Below the pieces are notes generated by a model. The model was not told the DNA's origin and searched no databases. It saw nothing but the letters and a program-made list of their open reading frames with translations. A DNA stretch of 64,000 nt from Erwinia sp. S63. GTDB lineage: Bacteria > Pseudomonadota > Gammaproteobacteria > Enterobacterales > Enterobacteriaceae. The stretch is from assembly GCF_016625195.1 (NCBI RefSeq), contig NZ_JACVUP010000009.1:186001-250000 (forward strand), read 5' to 3'. This document shows positions 1-8,693 of this stretch, piece after piece. Each line of letters starts with the position of its first letter. Within the stretch, counting starts at the first letter, position 1. Both the position numbers and the translations under genes were made by a program.

Positions 1-274
1 CGATGCGCGTATAGCCGCCGCCAGCGGCAATCAGCACGGCGCGTCCCTTCGGTTGAAGCGGCTTAAATACGGTAAGGGTTGGCATGGCAATATTGCGCTG
101 TGCGCCTTTGGCGCTAAACGCCATCGCCCCTAAAGGCCCGCCGCCGCCAGGCGGTTGTTTATGCCACAAGGGCAACACTTGCGCGGGATTTGGCGCGGTA
201 GCGGCCAGACTAAAGCCGCTGCGTGCGACTAAGGGTGAGAGCAGTAAACCGGTAAGAAAATGGCGACGAAGCAT
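1..274 (-). CDS. Exported alpha/beta hydrolase, N-terminal part (runs off the window)
   Basis: The reverse strand encodes an open N-terminus of about 91 residues. It starts with a signal containing RRHFL at residues 3-7 followed by a hydrophobic run, which fits a twin-arginine (Tat) leader. Mature-region text such as LWHKQPPGGGGP and VLIAAGGGYTRI resembles secreted esterases of the acetyl-xylan-esterase/lipase type, where the glycine-rich strand precedes the oxyanion region. The nucleophile elbow lies outside the window, so the enzyme class is inferred. The ATG at 274 has only a weak GGA upstream. The cell location would be periplasmic or extracellular. Confidence 0.65.
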   Translation of the reverse strand, partial: MLRRHFLTGLLLSPLVARSGFSLAATAPNPAQVLPLWHKQPPGGGGPLGAMAFSAKGAQRNIAMPTLTVFKPLQPKGRAVLIAAGGGYTRI

Positions 275-373
275 GGCCGATCCAGACTGAATCCAAAAAG
301 GGTATTGAATCAGAAGAATCGGCAGAGAGTATGAAGAAGATGTTGTTAAGTATGACCAATCACCTCATTTTCC

Positions 374-1705
374 TCACGCTATGTGATGCAACGTCTCACC
401 GACAGCGTCAAACAAGCGATCCAACTCGGCAGGCTGTGTATTGAACATCGGGCCAAACTGCAATGTATCGGCACCAAAGCGCACATAAAAACCGGCTTTC
501 CACAGTGCCATGCCCGCATCAAACGGCCGAATGGTGGCATCGCCGTCACGTGGCGCAAGCTGGATGGCACCCACCAGGCCGCAATTGCGGATATCGATGA
601 CGTGCGGGCAATCACGCAGCGCATGCAGTGCATGGGCAAAATGCGGTGCCAGCTCGGCGGATTGCGCAATCAGCGCGTCATTTTCCAGTAACTCCAGCGT
701 CGCCAGGCCCGCAGCACAGGCTACCGGATGGGCAGAGTAGGTGTAGCCGTGAGCAAATTCCACCGCGTGTTCTGGCAGTTTTTGCGCCATAAAGGTGTTG
801 TAGATTTCGCTGCTGGCGACCACGCCACCCAGCGGCACCGCGCCATTGGTGATCTGTTTGGCGAAATTGAGGATATCGGGCGTGACGCCAAAATACTCAG
901 CGCCGCTCCAGCGGCCCATGCGGCCAAATCCGGTGATCACCTCATCAAAAATCAGCAAGATATCGTGTTGTGTGCAGATTTCGCGCAGGCGCTCCAAATA
1001 GCCAACCGGCGGGATAATCGCCCCCGCAGAGCCAGAAAGTGGTTCAACAATCAAGGCTGCAATGTTGGACGCATCATGCAGCTCAATCAGTTTCAGCATC
1101 TCATTGGCCAACGCCACACCGCCGGTTTCGGCCTGCCCGGAAGTGAAGGGCAGATCGGTTTGCAGCGTGTGTGGAATATGGTCAACGTCCATAAACTGAC
1201 CGAACATCTTACGGTTGCCGCCAATACCGCCAAGGCTGGTTCCGGCGATATTTACGCCGTGGTAGCCGCGGGCGCGACCAATGAGTTTGGTTTTCGCCGG
1301 CTGGCCTTTGATGCGCCAGTAAGCGCGCGCCATCTTCACCGCCGTGTCTGCTGATTCCGAACCCGATCCGGTAAAGAACACATGGTTCAGGTCTCCCGGC
1401 ATAAGTTGGGCAATCTTGTCTGCCAGCTGAAATGACAGCGGATGACCGTACTGGAAGCCGGGCGAATAATCGAGTGCACCCAGTTGTTTCGCCACCGCCT
1501 GCTGGATTTCACTGCGGCAGTGGCCCGCGCCACAGGTCCATAAACCGGAAAGGCTATCAAAAATCTGCCGTCCTTTATCATCAGTCAGCCAGCGGCCCTG
1601 CGCACCGACAATGAAACGGGGATCGCGCTGGAAATTCCGGTTGGCAGTAAACGGCATCCAGTGCGCTTGCAGATTGAGATCGGTAGTGTTGACAGCATCA
1701 GACAT
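374..1705 (-). CDS. Class III omega-amino acid:pyruvate aminotransferase
   Basis: PLP-dependent class III aminotransferase of 443 residues, close in length to beta-alanine:pyruvate transaminases (about 448). It contains IFDEVITGFGRMG with the cofactor aspartate D254, and FAKQITNGAVPLGG with the Schiff-base lysine K283. The family moves the amino group of beta-alanine or other omega-amines to pyruvate, giving alanine and a semialdehyde. I start at the ATG at 1705 because TGGAGAAAC lies just upstream; a longer frame to 1741 lacks a ribosome site. It is divergent from a LysR gene (1804) that probably controls it. The exact substrate is not decided by sequence; taurine, putrescine or aryl amines are alternatives. 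Confidence 0.85.
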   Translation of the reverse strand: MSDAVNTTDLNLQAHWMPFTANRNFQRDPRFIVGAQGRWLTDDKGRQIFDSLSGLWTCGAGHCRSEIQQAVAKQLGALDYSPGFQYGHPLSFQLADKIAQLMPGDLNHVFFTGSGSESADTAVKMARAYWRIKGQPAKTKLIGRARGYHGVNIAGTSLGGIGGNRKMFGQFMDVDHIPHTLQTDLPFTSGQAETGGVALANEMLKLIELHDASNIAALIVEPLSGSAGAIIPPVGYLERLREICTQHDILLIFDEVITGFGRMGRWSGAEYFGVTPDILNFAKQITNGAVPLGGVVASSEIYNTFMAQKLPEHAVEFAHGYTYSAHPVACAAGLATLELLENDALIAQSAELAPHFAHALHALRDCPHVIDIRNCGLVGAIQLAPRDGDATIRPFDAGMALWKAGFYVRFGADTLQFGPMFNTQPAELDRLFDAVGETLHHIA

Positions 1706-1803
1706 GATGTTTCTCCAGACGGGTGTATGAAGAGTTTGCATTTAACGGTTAGTTAAGTTAAATCCCTATTAATTCATCTTCAGTTATTGATTTACTCACC
1801 TAT

Positions 1804-2703
1804 ATGAAAAGCAAATCGCTCGCGCAGGTCACCGACTTTGATCTCAAATTATTGCGCCTGTTCAAAACCGTTAATGAGAGCGGCAGCTTCTCTGCGGCAG
1901 AAAGTTTATTGGGGATGACGCGTTCGGCTATTAGCCTGCACATGGGCGATCTGGAGAAGCGACTTGGCATGCGATTGTGTCAACGCGGACGGGCGGGTTT
2001 TGCCTTAACCGAAGAAGGGCGTGAGATCCTGCGTCACAGCGAAAGTATGATGGCGGCTATCGAGCAGTTTCGCCTGCAGGTTAATCAGATGCACAAGCAG
2101 CTGCGCGGCGATTTGAATATCGGGATTATCAATAATCTGGTCACGCAACCACGCATGAAAATCACTCATGCGCTGGAGAAACTGCATGAGATAGGTCCCG
2201 ATATTCGACTTAATATCAGTATGATGACGGCCGCAGAGATTGAAAGAGGGTTGATGGATGGCCGATTGCACGTCGGTGCACTGCCGGTCACTTCGCCAAT
2301 TTCCGGCCTGGATTACATGCCGTTATATGATGAGCGATCACAGCTTTACTGTAGCGACACCCACGCGCTCTTTTACCACGAACCTGACGATGAGCAACTG
2401 AAAAGGTGTGATGCTATCGCGCCTGCTTTCCGCATGACGGCAGAAGCCATTGCCATGCATCAGAAACTCAATTGCAATGCCACGGCAACCGACCGCGAAG
2501 GCATTGCCTTTTTGATTCTCACCGGGCGTTTTATCGGTTTTCTGCCCGATCACTATGCCGCACAGTGGGTGGATAAAAAGACCATGCGCGCCATTGCACC
2601 AGAACGTTTTCATTTCACCAGTAAGATCGCTGTGGTAACACGCAAAGGGCGCAGTCAGAATGCCATTCTTGAACGATTTTTACAGGCGATTGATTGGGAA
2701 TGA
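1804..2703 (+). CDS. LysR-family transcriptional regulator
   Basis: LysR-type regulator of 299 residues. The N-terminal winged helix (about residues 10-70) has the usual pattern: FKTVNESGSFSAAESLLGMT, then SAISLHMGDLEKRLGMRLCQR. The C-terminal part is the periplasmic-binding-protein-like effector domain. It lies head to head with the aminotransferase, 98 bp apart, the classic arrangement for a LysR protein controlling its neighbour. There is no clear Shine-Dalgarno before the ATG. The effector is unknown. Confidence 0.88.
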   Translation: MKSKSLAQVTDFDLKLLRLFKTVNESGSFSAAESLLGMTRSAISLHMGDLEKRLGMRLCQRGRAGFALTEEGREILRHSESMMAAIEQFRLQVNQMHKQLRGDLNIGIINNLVTQPRMKITHALEKLHEIGPDIRLNISMMTAAEIERGLMDGRLHVGALPVTSPISGLDYMPLYDERSQLYCSDTHALFYHEPDDEQLKRCDAIAPAFRMTAEAIAMHQKLNCNATATDREGIAFLILTGRFIGFLPDHYAAQWVDKKTMRAIAPERFHFTSKIAVVTRKGRSQNAILERFLQAIDWE

Positions 2704-2913
2704 GTTTTACGGAAAGATGTAAAGCGAACGCGTTACTAGTTACAACATACTTTTAGTTTGAATTAACCCGCTAAATGCTAGCTTTCGTGCCTCATTGGCT
2801 AAACAGGGAGAAAAAGGGAGCGTCTGGATAAATTGAGCCAAAATGTTGGACTTTTTAGCCAACAGATTGGAGTGACGTCCCTTTTGACTGATATTTTTGC
2901 TTTTACCCTTCTT

Positions 2914-3942
2914 TTACAGCGCCACCATCACTACGCCGCGCGCTTTGCCGGAACAGGCATCAGCCAACGCCTGTGGCGCAGATTCTAATCCCTGATAGAT
3001 GCTGGCAGCGAAATGCAAGTCCTGCCAGTCGGGCTGCGTCAGTTGCTGCAACCACTCATTAAACGCTTCAGGATGCTCATCGGCGCTGTAGCCCTTAAGC
3101 GTGACGCCTTTGACGATCAGATCAAAGCCGTCCATTTCAACCGGGGCAACTTTGCTGGAATGGCTGGTCGCCAATTCAGCGGAAAGGGCACCCAGCAGCA
3201 CATAGCGTGCATGCTCGCGAGCCTGTGAAACAGCTGCGGCTAATTGTTCACCACCGACAATATCCACCAACACATCAATTCCTTCGGGTGCAGCGAGACG
3301 CAACTGCTCGGCGATTGCGCCATTGCCACGTTCGATGATGGCGTCATAGCTCAGTTGCTGGCGCATCCAGGCGGATTTTTCGGCAGAACCGGTGCTGCCG
3401 ATAATGCGTGTCGCGCCTAATCTACGCGCGATTTGTCCGGCCATCGAACCGATTGCACCGGCGCCGCTGGTAACCAATACCGTATCGCCAGCCCGCACGG
3501 AAATTCCACGCGTGAGTGCTGCATAAGCTGTCCAGCCGTGACCGAGGTAGGCGGCAGGGTTGAGTAAGGTTTTGCCCAAAAGTACGCATTGTTGCTGTTC
3601 CACCTGCGCGAACTCGCGCCATCCGTAGGGATGCATGACGAAATCACCGACGCTCAGATCACTGCCTGGTGGCACATTCATGACTTCGCCGATTGCCGCA
3701 TCGGCCAGCGTGTCACCTATCTGCAGTGGGGGAAATGGAATGCCTTTAACCACTTCGGCCTCCGCGCTCATCATCAATCGGGTAGAGATGGAAACGCGGA
3801 AACAGTGATTTTTAACCAGCACTTGATTCTCTGGCGACTGGACCAGAGTCGTCTCCACCACATTAAAATTATCCCTAGTGGGCATGCCATGGCTGCGCTG
3901 TGCAAGACGAATCTCCCTGCTGTGCATTTTTTCAGGTAACAT
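2914..3942 (-). CDS. NADP-dependent medium-chain oxidoreductase, CurA-like
   Basis: Medium-chain dehydrogenase/reductase without zinc-ligand pattern, 342 residues, similar in layout to curcumin reductase CurA and leukotriene B4/prostaglandin reductases (about 340-345). The N-terminal half is the GroES-like fold. The nucleotide-binding loop is VLVTSGAGAIGSMAGQIARR, followed by ATRIIGSTGSAEK. Such enzymes reduce the double bond of alpha,beta-unsaturated ketones with NADPH. The start at 3942 is chosen for the GGAGG nine bases upstream; a longer frame would collide with the divergent tetR start. It shares a 56-bp control region with that TetR gene, which suggests induction by an electrophile or unsaturated carbonyl. 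Confidence 0.82.
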   Translation of the reverse strand: MLPEKMHSREIRLAQRSHGMPTRDNFNVVETTLVQSPENQVLVKNHCFRVSISTRLMMSAEAEVVKGIPFPPLQIGDTLADAAIGEVMNVPPGSDLSVGDFVMHPYGWREFAQVEQQQCVLLGKTLLNPAAYLGHGWTAYAALTRGISVRAGDTVLVTSGAGAIGSMAGQIARRLGATRIIGSTGSAEKSAWMRQQLSYDAIIERGNGAIAEQLRLAAPEGIDVLVDIVGGEQLAAAVSQAREHARYVLLGALSAELATSHSSKVAPVEMDGFDLIVKGVTLKGYSADEHPEAFNEWLQQLTQPDWQDLHFAASIYQGLESAPQALADACSGKARGVVMVAL

Positions 3943-3965
3943 CACGGTTTTCCTCCATATGTGAG

Positions 3966-4010
3966 TGAATACTCGTATTATCGGGCGGAGGGTCCTCAAT
4001 GAATACTCGT
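3966..4010. promoter_or_regulatory. Twin TetR-type operator between curA-like and tetR genes
   Basis: The 11-mer TGAATACTCGT occurs at 3966-3976 and again at 4000-4010. Each copy begins an imperfect palindrome: AATAC-TC-GTATT in the first and AATAC-TC-GTGTT in the second, spaced 34 bp. The second copy overlaps the start codon of the TetR gene. Position and symmetry fit binding sites of the adjacent TetR protein, which would repress both its own gene and the divergent reductase. Inference from sequence only. Confidence 0.6.
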
Positions 4011-4607
4011 GTTACTGACGCATCGAGAACGATGCGCAAAGCGCCACGCCAGCGGCGTTCGCAGGTGATGGTGGATGTGATATTGCAGGCGGCGGCTCGC
4101 GTACTGGCGAAAAGTGGTTGGGCAAAATTCAATACCAATGAAGTGGCGCGCATTGCGGGCGTCAGTATTGGTTCGCTGTATCAGTACTTTCCCAACAAAC
4201 TGGCGTTGGCTGAGGCGATTCGTCAGCAGCATCTGGCGGCGATACTGCAAGTCCTTGCTGGCGCGGCGACAGAGGAAGATTCACTCGCGATACGGGTTGA
4301 ACGGCTAATTGAAGGCATCATTGCGGCACACTTGATCAATCCCAGCCTCCATCGCGTGCTGCTGGATGAAGTGCCGCTTTCTGAACGCAGCGCTCACCAG
4401 GAGTTCGAGCAGCAATATGCTGAGTTCTATCGGCAGTTTGTCGTCACAACGTTGAGCAGGGATTCGGCACGCGCCACGGTAGTCGCCGTGGTACTCGCTT
4501 CAGCTGTTGAGGGGGTGGTGCATGATGCCGCAAGACGTGATCAACTGGGCTCAGATGACATTAAGCTCGAGTTACAGCGGCTGATTATGGCTTATCTGCA
4601 AAGCTAG
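3999..4607 (+). CDS. TetR/AcrR-family regulator
   Basis: TetR-family repressor of 202 residues. After a basic N-terminus, the helix-turn-helix reads TNEVARIAGVSIGSLYQYF, followed by NKLALAEAI, the normal end of the DNA-binding domain. The rest is the variable ligand domain. It is divergent from the CurA-like reductase with two palindromes in the control region, one across its own start codon, so autorepression is likely. Its 3' end faces betA and is separated from it by a hairpin. Confidence 0.88.
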   Translation: MNTRVTDASRTMRKAPRQRRSQVMVDVILQAAARVLAKSGWAKFNTNEVARIAGVSIGSLYQYFPNKLALAEAIRQQHLAAILQVLAGAATEEDSLAIRVERLIEGIIAAHLINPSLHRVLLDEVPLSERSAHQEFEQQYAEFYRQFVVTTLSRDSARATVVAVVLASAVEGVVHDAARRDQLGSDDIKLELQRLIMAYLQS

Positions 4608-4618
4608 CGGGAAAAGAG

Positions 4619-4640
4619 CAGGGTGACGAGAGCCACCCTG
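4619..4640 (-). terminator. Hairpin ending the betIBA transcript
   Basis: CAGGGTG (4619-4625) pairs with CACCCTG (4634-4640). On the minus strand the hairpin follows the betA stop and leads into CTCTTTTCC. It also sits after the convergent tetR stop, so it may serve both. Confidence 0.6.
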
Positions 4641-4650
4641 ATATAAACGG

Positions 4651-6330
4651 TTAAGCGCGCTTCGGCTCACCACGCACCGGCAGTTCGCCAGCGACGAAGT
4701 AATCCGCTTCGCTACGCGGTAACGGCTGGCGACCACGGATATTATCCGCAATCTTTTCACCGATCATGATGGTGGTGGCATTCAGGTTGCCAGTGATGAT
4801 CAGCGGCATAATTGACGCATCTACCACGCGCAACGCCTGTAATCCATGCACACGACCTTCGCCATCAACGACCGCCATGCTATCGCTGCCCATTTTGCAG
4901 GTGCCGCAGGGGTGATAGGCGGTTTCCGCATGGTTACGCACAAACTCATCCAGCTGTTCATCGGTCTGGCAATCGAGGCCCGGACTGATTTCTGCACCGC
5001 GATACTTATCCAGCGCAGGCTGATTGATGATTTGACGCGTAATGCGAATCGCGTCACGGAACTCATGCCAGTCCTGTTCATGCGCCATGTAATTGAACAG
5101 AATGGCCGGATCACGACGCGGATCGCGCGATTTAATCTGCACATGTCCACGGCTCGGTGAACGCATTGAACCTACGTGACACTGGAAACCGTGCGCTTCA
5201 ACGGCGTTGGAACCGTTGTAGTTAATCGCTACTGGCAGGAAATGATACTGAATGTTCGGCCAGGTAAACTCTTCGCGGCTGCGGATAAAGCCACCGCCTT
5301 CAAAATGGTTGCTGGCACCGATGCCGGTCCCGTTAAACAGCCACTCTGCACCGATCTTCGGCTGGTTCCACCATTTCAACGACGGATAGAGGGAAACCGG
5401 CTCTTTGCACTCGTACTGCAGGTACATTTCGAGGTGATCCTGCAGGTTTTCGCCGACGCCCGGCAGATCATGTACCACCGGAATGTCGAATTTGTTCAGC
5501 AGCGCAGCAGCGCCCACGCCAGAACGCTGCAGAATCTGCGGCGAGGCGATGGCACCGGCGCACAGCAACACTTCACGTCGCGCATGCACCTGATGTGGCG
5601 TGTTGCCCGATCCCTGCAAATATTCCACGCCCACCGCGCGCTTGCCTTCAAACAAGATGCGGTCGGTGGTGGCATGGGTGACGATCTTCAGGTTTGGACG
5701 CACTTTGGCCGTGTCGAGATAGCCACGCGCGGTGCTGGAACGACGACCTTTCGGCGTGACGAAGCGATCCATCGGTCCGAAGCCTTCCTGCTGATAGCCG
5801 TTCAAATCTTCCGTGCGCGGATAGCCGGCTTCAACACCGGCTTCGATCATCGCAGCAAACAGCGGATTGTTATCGGGTTTACAGGTGGTGATGCTGACCG
5901 GGCCTTCGCCGCCGTGATAGTCATTGGCGCCGATATCGCGGGTTTCTGACTTGCGATAGTAGGGCAGACAGTTCAGGTAGCTCCAGCTTTCCAGGCCAGG
6001 CTGCTGCGCCCAGTTATCGAGATCCATCGCGTTGCCGCGGATATAACACATACCATTGATCAGCGATGATCCGCCCAGACCTTTACCGCGTCCGCACTCC
6101 ATGCGGCGGTTATTCATATGCGGTTCTGGCTCGGTTTCATACGCCCAGTTGTAGCGTTTTCCCTGTAGCGGATAAGCCAGCGCGGCTGGCATCTGCGTGC
6201 GGAAATCGAAGCGGTAGTCAGGGCCACCCGCTTCTAAAAGCAGCACATTCACGCTGCTGTCTTCGGTCAGTCTTGTTGCCAAAACGTTCCCTGCGGATCC
6301 GGCTCCGATAATGATGTAATCAAATTCCAT
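4651..6330 (-). CDS. betA: Choline dehydrogenase BetA
   Basis: FAD-dependent GMC oxidoreductase of 559 residues that oxidises choline to betaine aldehyde (and can act further to betaine) at the membrane. The dinucleotide loop GAGSAG is at residues 9-14. The GMC signature [20 protein letters not shown] follows, and the C-terminal HPCGTCKMG places the catalytic histidine at H473, as in E. coli BetA. GAGGAG lies before the ATG. It is the last gene of betI-betB-betA, 26 bp after betB, and should be repressed by BetI in the absence of choline. Confidence 0.97.
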   Translation of the reverse strand: MEFDYIIIGAGSAGNVLATRLTEDSSVNVLLLEAGGPDYRFDFRTQMPAALAYPLQGKRYNWAYETEPEPHMNNRRMECGRGKGLGGSSLINGMCYIRGNAMDLDNWAQQPGLESWSYLNCLPYYRKSETRDIGANDYHGGEGPVSITTCKPDNNPLFAAMIEAGVEAGYPRTEDLNGYQQEGFGPMDRFVTPKGRRSSTARGYLDTAKVRPNLKIVTHATTDRILFEGKRAVGVEYLQGSGNTPHQVHARREVLLCAGAIASPQILQRSGVGAAALLNKFDIPVVHDLPGVGENLQDHLEMYLQYECKEPVSLYPSLKWWNQPKIGAEWLFNGTGIGASNHFEGGGFIRSREEFTWPNIQYHFLPVAINYNGSNAVEAHGFQCHVGSMRSPSRGHVQIKSRDPRRDPAILFNYMAHEQDWHEFRDAIRITRQIINQPALDKYRGAEISPGLDCQTDEQLDEFVRNHAETAYHPCGTCKMGSDSMAVVDGEGRVHGLQALRVVDASIMPLIITGNLNATTIMIGEKIADNIRGRQPLPRSEADYFVAGELPVRGEPKRA

Positions 6331-6356
6331 TAGTCGCTCCTCAGGTTAAAGCTCAA

Positions 6357-7829
6357 TTAAAATACGGACTGAAAACGGGATAACTCGACCTGCACCGACT
6401 TCACCTGGGTGTAGTTTTGCAAGGTCATCAGGCCATTCTCACGGCCAATACCGGAGTGCTTGTAGCCTCCCACCGGCATTTCAGCGGCAGATTCGCCCCA
6501 GGTGTTGATCCAGCAGATACCCGCTTCGATCTGGTGAATTACGCGGTGTGCGCGATTCAGGTCTTGCGTCACCACGCCCGCAGCCAGACCGAAGTCGGTG
6601 GCATTGGCGCGACGCACCACTTCTTCTTCGCTTTCGTAAGTCAGAATCGACATCACCGGCCCGAAGATCTCTTCACGCACAATGGTCATCTCATCACGGC
6701 AGTCGGTGAATACGGTCGGTTCAACCCAGGCACCGTTATCAAACCCGGCACCGCTCAGGCGTTTACCGCCACACAGCAGGCGTGCGCCTTCGCTGATGCC
6801 GGATCCGATATAGCGCATCACGTTGTCACGATGCGGGAAGCTCACCAGCGGGCCGAAATTGGTGTCAGGATCGTTGAGGTCACCCGCTTTAATGCGTGCA
6901 ACACGTTCAGCGATTTTCGCTTCAAACGTGGCCTGGAATTTTGCCGGGATAAACACGCGCGTACCGTTGGTGCAGACCTGGCCTGAGCTGTAGAAGTTGG
7001 CCATCATGGCGATGTCGGCGGCCAGATCGAGATCGGCATCATCAAAAATGATCAGCGGCGATTTACCACCGAGTTCCATGGTGACTTCCTTCAGCGTCGA
7101 ACCGGCTGCATTGGCCATCACTTTTTTGCCGCTGGCCACGCCGCCGGTAAAGGAGACTTTATCGATGCCCGGATGGTCAGTCAGCAACTGACCAGTGACC
7201 GCGCCACGGCCGTTTAGCACATTGAACACGCCGGCCGGCACACCCGCTTCGGTGTAAATTTCTGCCAGTTTTAATGCGGTAAGTGGGGTGACTTCGCTCG
7301 GCTTAAAGATCATCGCGTTACCCGCTGCCAGTGCAGGCGCGGATTTCCACAGCGCGATCTGAATCGGGTAGTTCCATGCACCAATACCGGCGACTACGCC
7401 CAACGGTTCACGGCGGGTGTAAACAAACGCGGTGTCGCGCAGAGGGATCTGCTGACCTTCCAGCGTCGGGATCAGCCCGGCGTAATATTCCAGCACGTCA
7501 GCACCAGTCACGATGTCCACATATTGGGTTTCGCTCAGTGGTTTGCCGGTGTCGAGGGTTTCCAGCGCGGCCAATTCGTCGTTGCGCTCACGCAGAATAT
7601 CGACGGCACGGCGCAGAATGCGCGAACGCTCCATGGCGGTCATCGCGGCCCAGACCTTCTGGCCTTTTTGCGCGGCAGCGACGGCACGGTCAACATCGGC
7701 CTGCTCCGCTTCATGTACATCTGCCAGCACTTCGCCATTGGCCGGGTTGATGGTCTGGAAAGTGTTGCCAGCGCTTGCTGCAACAAACTGACCATCGATA
7801 TAAAGCTGCTGTTCTGTGAATCGGGACAT
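6357..7829 (-). CDS. betB: Betaine aldehyde dehydrogenase BetB
   Basis: NAD(P)-dependent aldehyde dehydrogenase of 490 residues converting betaine aldehyde to the osmoprotectant glycine betaine in the cytoplasm. General base E252 lies in MELGGKSPL and nucleophile C286 in [10 protein letters not shown]; both numbers match E. coli Bet[13 protein letters not shown] and [10 protein letters not shown] form the cofactor site. It lies between betI (13 bp upstream) and betA in one transcript. Confidence 0.97.
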   Translation of the reverse strand: MSRFTEQQLYIDGQFVAASAGNTFQTINPANGEVLADVHEAEQADVDRAVAAAQKGQKVWAAMTAMERSRILRRAVDILRERNDELAALETLDTGKPLSETQYVDIVTGADVLEYYAGLIPTLEGQQIPLRDTAFVYTRREPLGVVAGIGAWNYPIQIALWKSAPALAAGNAMIFKPSEVTPLTALKLAEIYTEAGVPAGVFNVLNGRGAVTGQLLTDHPGIDKVSFTGGVASGKKVMANAAGSTLKEVTMELGGKSPLIIFDDADLDLAADIAMMANFYSSGQVCTNGTRVFIPAKFQATFEAKIAERVARIKAGDLNDPDTNFGPLVSFPHRDNVMRYIGSGISEGARLLCGGKRLSGAGFDNGAWVEPTVFTDCRDEMTIVREEIFGPVMSILTYESEEEVVRRANATDFGLAAGVVTQDLNRAHRVIHQIEAGICWINTWGESAAEMPVGGYKHSGIGRENGLMTLQNYTQVKSVQVELSRFQSVF

Positions 7830-7842
7830 GATTCCTCCTTCC

Positions 7843-8439
7843 TCAGTGATTCAGTGCGCCAGCGAGTTGCTGACGAATAAATTGGGTGGTGAGCGTTTTG
7901 GCCACATCCAGATTGAACGGTTTCCCACTCAAGGCGGCGCGAAGCCAAAGGCCATCAATCAGGGATGCCAAACCGTGCGCCGCTAAGCGTGCCTGCTCAC
8001 GTGGCAACTCACGACGAAACTCGGCAGCCAGTGTCGAAAACAAACGACGGCTGCTGACTCGCTCTAAACGACCGAGCTGCGGCTGATGCATGCTGCTGGC
8101 CCAAAAATCCAGCCAGGCTTTCATTGCTGCGCTGTGCACCTGGGTGTCATCGAAGTTGCCTTCGACAATTGCCAGCAGGCGCGCTTCGGTCTTCGCGCCA
8201 GCCAATGGTTTCAGGCGGGCAGCCACGGCATCACGTAATTGACGCGTAATGTCGCGCATCGTTGCTTCCAGCAAACCGTTCTTGTCTTTGAAGTAGTGGC
8301 TGATGATGCCGGTTGAGACGCCAGCCCGGCGCGCAATCTGCGCAATGGTTGCGTCGTTGATACCCACTTCGTTGATGGTATCGAGGGTTGCATCAATCAG
8401 CTGCCGACGACGAATCGGCTGCATTCCCACCTTTGGCAT
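7843..8439 (-). CDS. betI: Choline-responsive repressor BetI
   Basis: TetR-family repressor of 198 residues, the normal BetI length. The helix-turn-helix is [20 protein letters not shown], followed by [15 protein letters not shown]. BetI represses its own operon and the divergent betT; choline relieves repression. It is the first gene of betIBA and sits 254 bp from betT with a palindrome between them. Confidence 0.96.
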   Translation of the reverse strand: MPKVGMQPIRRRQLIDATLDTINEVGINDATIAQIARRAGVSTGIISHYFKDKNGLLEATMRDITRQLRDAVAARLKPLAGAKTEARLLAIVEGNFDDTQVHSAAMKAWLDFWASSMHQPQLGRLERVSSRRLFSTLAAEFRRELPREQARLAAHGLASLIDGLWLRAALSGKPFNLDVAKTLTTQFIRQQLAGALNH

Positions 8440-8486
8440 GACTCCAGCTCCACCACAATGTCAGGGCACCATTAAAACTTTTTTTG

Positions 8487-8500
8487 ATTGCACGTTCAAT
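8487..8500. promoter_or_regulatory. Candidate BetI operator
   Basis: ATTGCACGTTCAAT is a near-perfect palindrome (ATTG-N-ACGT-N-CAAT) inside TTGATTG...CAATATAA in the betI-betT gap, where BetI is known to act in E. coli. The assignment rests on position and symmetry. Confidence 0.6.
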
Positions 8501-8693
8501 ATAAAAAAGAATTTTGTTAGGATGCTGTGCTTCGATTGTTACAAAACAGCGGCGGTGAACCGGGCTATGCGGCATATCGCCAGTGGAAAACACTGAGGGG
8601 AGGGAAAGCAGGGAGAACCAACAACGACAAGGCCTGATCAACAGGTCACGCTAATCCATTGAGTCAATACAGGAAATTAACCAGAGGTCATCG

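Noticed and set aside
728..1354. 208-codon frame opposite the aminotransferase
   Set aside because: Shadow of a well-supported gene; no start signals.
3943..3999. Longer start for the CurA-like gene, up to 3999
   Set aside because: It would cover both tetR operators and the tetR start; the ATG at 3942 has a strong GGAGG.
5176..5949. 257-codon open frame antisense to betA
   Set aside because: It lies wholly within betA, which has complete motifs and correct length; the frame has no ribosome site or family pattern and reflects codon bias.
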